A stretch of DNA of 64,000 nt from CAWJMD01 sp963845675. Lineage in GTDB: Bacteria; Actinomycetota; Actinomycetes; Actinomycetales; CAWJMD01. Under the pieces are notes generated by a model that ran no database searches, was not told the origin of the DNA, and saw nothing but the letters and a program-made list of their open reading frames with translations. The translations under genes and the position numbers were made by a program. The stretch is taken from positions 1,922,001-1,986,000 of the forward strand of contig CAWJSX010000001.1 of the NCBI GenBank assembly GCA_963845675.1, written 5' to 3'. Positions 63,064 to 64,000 of the stretch are shown here, piece after piece (the first letter of the stretch is position 1; each line of letters starts with the position of its first letter).

Positions 63064-63492
63064 TCAGCTCCGGATGTACGCGGACAGCTGGTCGCGCTCG
63101 CTGGTGAGCTCGTCGATGCGGTACTTCACGACGTCGCCGATGCTGACGATGCCCTTCAGGACGCCGTCGACCACGACCGGGATGTGCCGCACCCGCTTGT
63201 CCGTCATCGTCCGCATCAGGTCGTCGATGGCGGTGTGCGGATCGCACGTGTGCACGTCGGCGGTCATGATCTCGCCGACGGTCCCTTCGAGCAGCGCCGT
63301 GCCCCGGCTGTGCAGGGCGCGGACCACGTCGCGCTCGCTGATGATGCCTTCGACGGTGCGACCGTCCGACGACACGACCATCGCGCCGATTCCGTGTTCC
63401 GACAGCAGGCTCAGCAGCCCGCTGATCGTCGTGCCCGGTTCGACCGTCATGACTGTGTCGCCCTTGCTGCGCAGCACGTCCGAGATCCGCAC
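63064..63492 (-). CDS. CBS-pair protein
   Basis: 142 aa. Two CBS motifs: about residues 8-60 (VEPGTTISGLLSLLSEHGIG, GIISERDVVRAL) and about 75-125 (DVHTCDPHTAIDDLMRTMTD, RHIPVVVDGVLKGIVSIGDV). GTG 63492 gives the usual RISDVLRSKG start, although the frame is open to 63633. CBS pairs bind adenosyl nucleotides and regulate partner enzymes. It stands alone 61 bp upstream of the kinase on the same strand. Confidence 0.82.
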   Translation of the reverse strand: MRISDVLRSKGDTVMTVEPGTTISGLLSLLSEHGIGAMVVSSDGRTVEGIISERDVVRALHSRGTALLEGTVGEIMTADVHTCDPHTAIDDLMRTMTDKRVRHIPVVVDGVLKGIVSIGDVVKYRIDELTSERDQLSAYIRS

Positions 63493-63679
63493 CTCGATGC
63501 ACCTCCACCTCTGCTCGGGGCGGTGAATCCGCCCGCCGGCAGCTCGCCGTGCTCGACCGTATCGCCGAACGACCGCCGACGACCAGCCCCTCGCCGGGCT
63601 CGGCGCGGGTTCCCGGCGGGCGGAGTCAGGCACGGGTCGCTAGGGTCGACGCGACCGACCAGCAAGGAGCTGAGCAGCT

Positions 63680-64000
63680 GTGGCGACCACGTCCACGCGC
63701 GGTCAGGGGGACCGTCACGAGTTCGTCGTCGTGGCGAACAGGCTCCCGGTCGACCGCGTGACCGACCCCGACGGCACGAGCCGGTGGACCCGCTCCCCGG
63801 GTGGGCTGGTGACAGCGCTCGAGCCGGTGATGCGCAGGACCCACGGCGCGTGGGTGGGGTGGTCCGGCACGGCGTCCGACGCGCTGTCAGGTCCCGGCGG
63901 CGAGGCGCAGCCCGAGCCGGGCACGGAGCCCTTCGAGGCGGACGGCATGACTCTCGTGCCCGTCCCCCTGTCCGCGGCCGACGTCTCCCTCTACTACGAG
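63680..64000 (+). CDS. otsA: Trehalose-6-phosphate synthase, N-terminal part
   Basis: The first 107 codons of a GT20 glycosyltransferase run off the window. FVVVANRLPVDRV, RWTRSPGGLVTALEPVM and GAWVGWSG are the N-terminal UDP/NDP-glucose and glucose-6-phosphate-site motifs of OtsA. GTG 63680 follows AAGGAGCTG, and a TAGGGT -10-like box lies at 63641. It makes trehalose-6-phosphate from nucleotide-glucose and glucose-6-phosphate for osmoprotection. Confidence 0.85.
   Translation, partial: MATTSTRGQGDRHEFVVVANRLPVDRVTDPDGTSRWTRSPGGLVTALEPVMRRTHGAWVGWSGTASDALSGPGGEAQPEPGTEPFEADGMTLVPVPLSAADVSLYYE

Overview
The window is high-GC DNA with dense actinobacterial-style operons: 1-4 nt start/stop overlaps, many GTG starts, several likely leaderless transcripts, a Ser/Thr protein kinase, and binding-protein-dependent sugar transporters that lack their own ATPase. 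It fits a soil-type Actinomycetota chromosome. I cannot name the genus from sequence alone.

Region 1 (1-21.2 kb) is one catabolic and metal-handling locus built as two divergent operons that leave the intergenic region at 12.13-12.53 kb. The minus operon encodes a complete dipeptide/opine-type ABC importer (DppA, B, C, D, F), a type-II HAD hydrolase, a DadA/PuuB-like flavin oxidase, a GntR/FCD regulator, an aldehyde dehydrogenase, a CDF metal-efflux pump and an MFS exporter. The plus operon encodes a His-rich CDF pump, a GNAT acetyltransferase, an ABM-like protein, a class III aminotransferase carrying one extra base, a second aldehyde dehydrogenase, an M20 amidohydrolase, a tartrate/D-malate-type dehydrogenase and a sarcosine-oxidase-like enzyme. 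Both promoters carry the same inverted GATTGT-N2-ACARTC operator at the -35 box, so the GntR protein probably controls the whole locus. Importer, C-N oxidases, ring/haloacid-type hydrolase, omega-transaminase, semialdehyde dehydrogenases, D-malate enzyme and two metal pumps together suggest import and breakdown of a metal-chelating amino acid (for example nicotianamine-like), with export of the freed metal.

Region 2 (21.3-33.9 kb) holds a DUF6326-like membrane protein, a NarL-type two-component pair, and a polyol operon (DeoR regulator, SmoE/F/G-like transporter, mannitol dehydrogenase). These are followed by a frame-disrupted lipoprotein, a polysaccharide deacetylase, an AraC regulator, an NAD(P)-binding protein and a secreted protein.

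Region 3 (33.9-44.8 kb) is a glycoside-utilisation cluster: two GH3 beta-glucosidases, a sugar-binding protein, two permeases and a ROK regulator. Every gene is broken by single-base indels, nearly all of them +1 insertions, with no in-frame nonsense codons. That points to either a poorly polished stretch or very recent decay.

Region 4 (44.9-53.3 kb) is mobile. A tyrosine integrase has two Tyr codons turned into stops, one at the catalytic Tyr. Beyond it lies a 7-kb island bounded by perfect 47-bp repeats of the 3' half of tRNA-Thr(UGU). The island carries a 1566-aa exported protein with a C-terminal PD-(D/E)XK-like nuclease domain and a tandemly duplicated pair of small downstream genes that look like immunity genes.

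Region 5 (53.3-64 kb) looks like core chromosome: a STAS/phosphatase-like micro-operon, an OmpR two-component system with a GerMN lipoprotein, a CopC-MauE-DsbA-DDAH operon, a membrane Ser/Thr kinase, a CBS-pair protein and the start of otsA.
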